Shown piece after piece: positions 5,715-5,970 of a stretch of DNA of 5,970 nt (position 1 is its first letter; each line of letters begins with the position of its first letter). A model generated the notes under the pieces. It did not search any database and had not been told where the DNA came from. It saw nothing but the letters and a program-made list of their open reading frames with translations. The DNA comes from Clostridiales bacterium. GTDB taxonomy: Bacteria > Bacillota > Clostridia > Oscillospirales > Oscillospiraceae. The stretch is taken from NCBI GenBank assembly GCA_018374635.1, contig JAHAEW010000124.1, forward strand, positions 1-5,970, written 5' to 3'. The translations under genes were made by a program, and so were the position numbers.

Positions 5715-5743
5715 ATAATAATCGCTTTGGCGAGATTTGTCAA
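5715..5743 (-). promoter_or_regulatory. Sigma-A promoter for permease-dehydratase unit
   Basis: On the minus strand a perfect -35 TTGACA (5743-5738) and -10 TATTAT (5720-5715, five of six) are separated by exactly 17 bases. The predicted start is near 5708, about 305 bases before the permease GTG. The spacer contains CCAAAGCG, shared with the aldolase promoter. Confidence 0.85.
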
Positions 5744-5783
5744 GATGCAGTAAAAAAACAGTGTAAAAGAAGAATTTTTAGGA

Positions 5784-5789
5784 TATAAT
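5784..5789 (+). promoter_or_regulatory. Possible rightward -10 box
   Basis: A perfect TATAAT on the plus strand lies 42 bases before the ATG of the short ORF at 5831. No good -35 is seen at 16-18 bases (GTGTAA region), so the promoter is weak or needs an activator. It would make this spacer a divergent promoter region with the leftward permease promoter. Confidence 0.35.
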
Positions 5790-5830
5790 GTTGTGAACTT
5801 GACAGTTTGAATAGAAGGAGATGAAACAAT

Positions 5831-5902
5831 ATGAAACTTATTTCTAATATTTGCTCTGGATTTACTTTTTTTCAAATAAAAATTAATAAGGTAACCGGAT
5901 AA
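5831..5902 (+). CDS. Possible 23-residue small protein, function unknown
   Basis: ATG at 5831 is preceded by AGAAGGAG with a 10-base gap, a good Firmicute ribosome site, and the frame ends in TAA at 5900-5902. The peptide begins MKLISNICSGFTFF and ends KINKVTG: basic, with a short hydrophobic middle. Its codons are AT-rich, unlike the GC-rich cassette genes. I do not recognise it. It may be a small protein, a leader peptide of a gene beyond the window, or the start of a decayed gene. Confidence 0.3.
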   Translation: MKLISNICSGFTFFQIKINKVTG

Positions 5903-5970
5903 AAAGAGACAGAAAGCAACCGGGAATAAAATATGAAAGGTAGTTTGACATGCCTTAAAAAGCTATGGTA

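Larger units (their letters stand above)
5403..5970. other. Gene-poor region: permease leader plus AT-rich divergent stretch
   Basis: No convincing large coding gene is seen here. From 5402 to about 5708 the DNA would be transcribed leftward as a leader of roughly 300 nt before the permease GTG. It carries several inverted repeats and two short ORFs with ribosome sites. From about 5744 to 5970 the DNA is AT-rich, with a possible rightward promoter, a 23-codon ORF and a TTGACA at 5945-5950 close to the window edge. Open frames crossing this region overlap the promoter and leader and look fortuitous. Confidence 0.7.

Noticed and set aside
5597..5875. 92-codon minus-strand frame across the permease promoter
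   Set aside because: It spans the -35/-10 boxes and the leader hairpins, with no convincing ribosome site and no recognisable protein features.
5933..5970. Start of a rightward gene at ATG 5933 running off the window
   Set aside because: Only 12 codons are visible, there is no good ribosome site, and a TTGACA lies inside it, so a promoter for a gene further right is equally plausible.

Overview
The window looks like part of a chromosome from a fairly GC-rich Clostridia-type Firmicute, perhaps an Oscillospiraceae-like gut bacterium. This is an inference. It rests on strong AGGAGG-type ribosome binding sites, TTGACA/TATNAT promoters with 17-base spacers, intrinsic terminators, and GC-rich genes next to AT-rich intergenic DNA. 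No species can be named from the sequence alone.

Layout. Positions 1-75 are the last codons of a rightward gene whose C-terminus matches electron transfer flavoprotein alpha subunit. A near-perfect bidirectional terminator (111-152) separates it from four leftward (minus-strand) genes, which fill 167-5402. In transcription order these are a GntP-family sugar-acid permease (5402-3972), an IlvD/Edd-family dehydratase (3794-2073), a DapA-superfamily aldolase (1869-976) and a classical short-chain dehydrogenase/reductase (976-167). Positions 5403-5970 hold no convincing large gene. They carry the permease promoter, an unusually long predicted leader (about 300 nt) with several inverted repeats and possible upstream ORFs, then an AT-rich stretch with a possible short rightward ORF.

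How the genes work together. The set reads as a non-phosphorylative sugar-acid catabolic cassette. The permease imports an aldonate-type acid, the SDR interconverts a hydroxyl and a keto group, the dehydratase makes a 2-keto-3-deoxy acid, and the aldolase splits that into pyruvate and an aldehyde. The permease/dehydratase/aldolase combination parallels the E. coli yjhF-yjhG-yjhH cluster (recalled, not searched). The actual substrate cannot be read from sequence.

Regulation. The cassette appears to be two co-directional transcription units. Permease and dehydratase start from a promoter at 5743-5715 and end at an intrinsic terminator at 2059-2025. Aldolase and SDR start from their own promoter at 2001-1973 and are coupled by a one-base stop/start overlap. 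Both promoters have consensus -35 boxes, 17-bp spacers and a shared CCAAAGCG in the spacer, suggesting co-regulation. No regulator gene lies inside the window. I see no CRISPR array, insertion sequence, tRNA or rRNA. The metabolic genes are a recognisable type; the least explained part is the structured leader before the permease.
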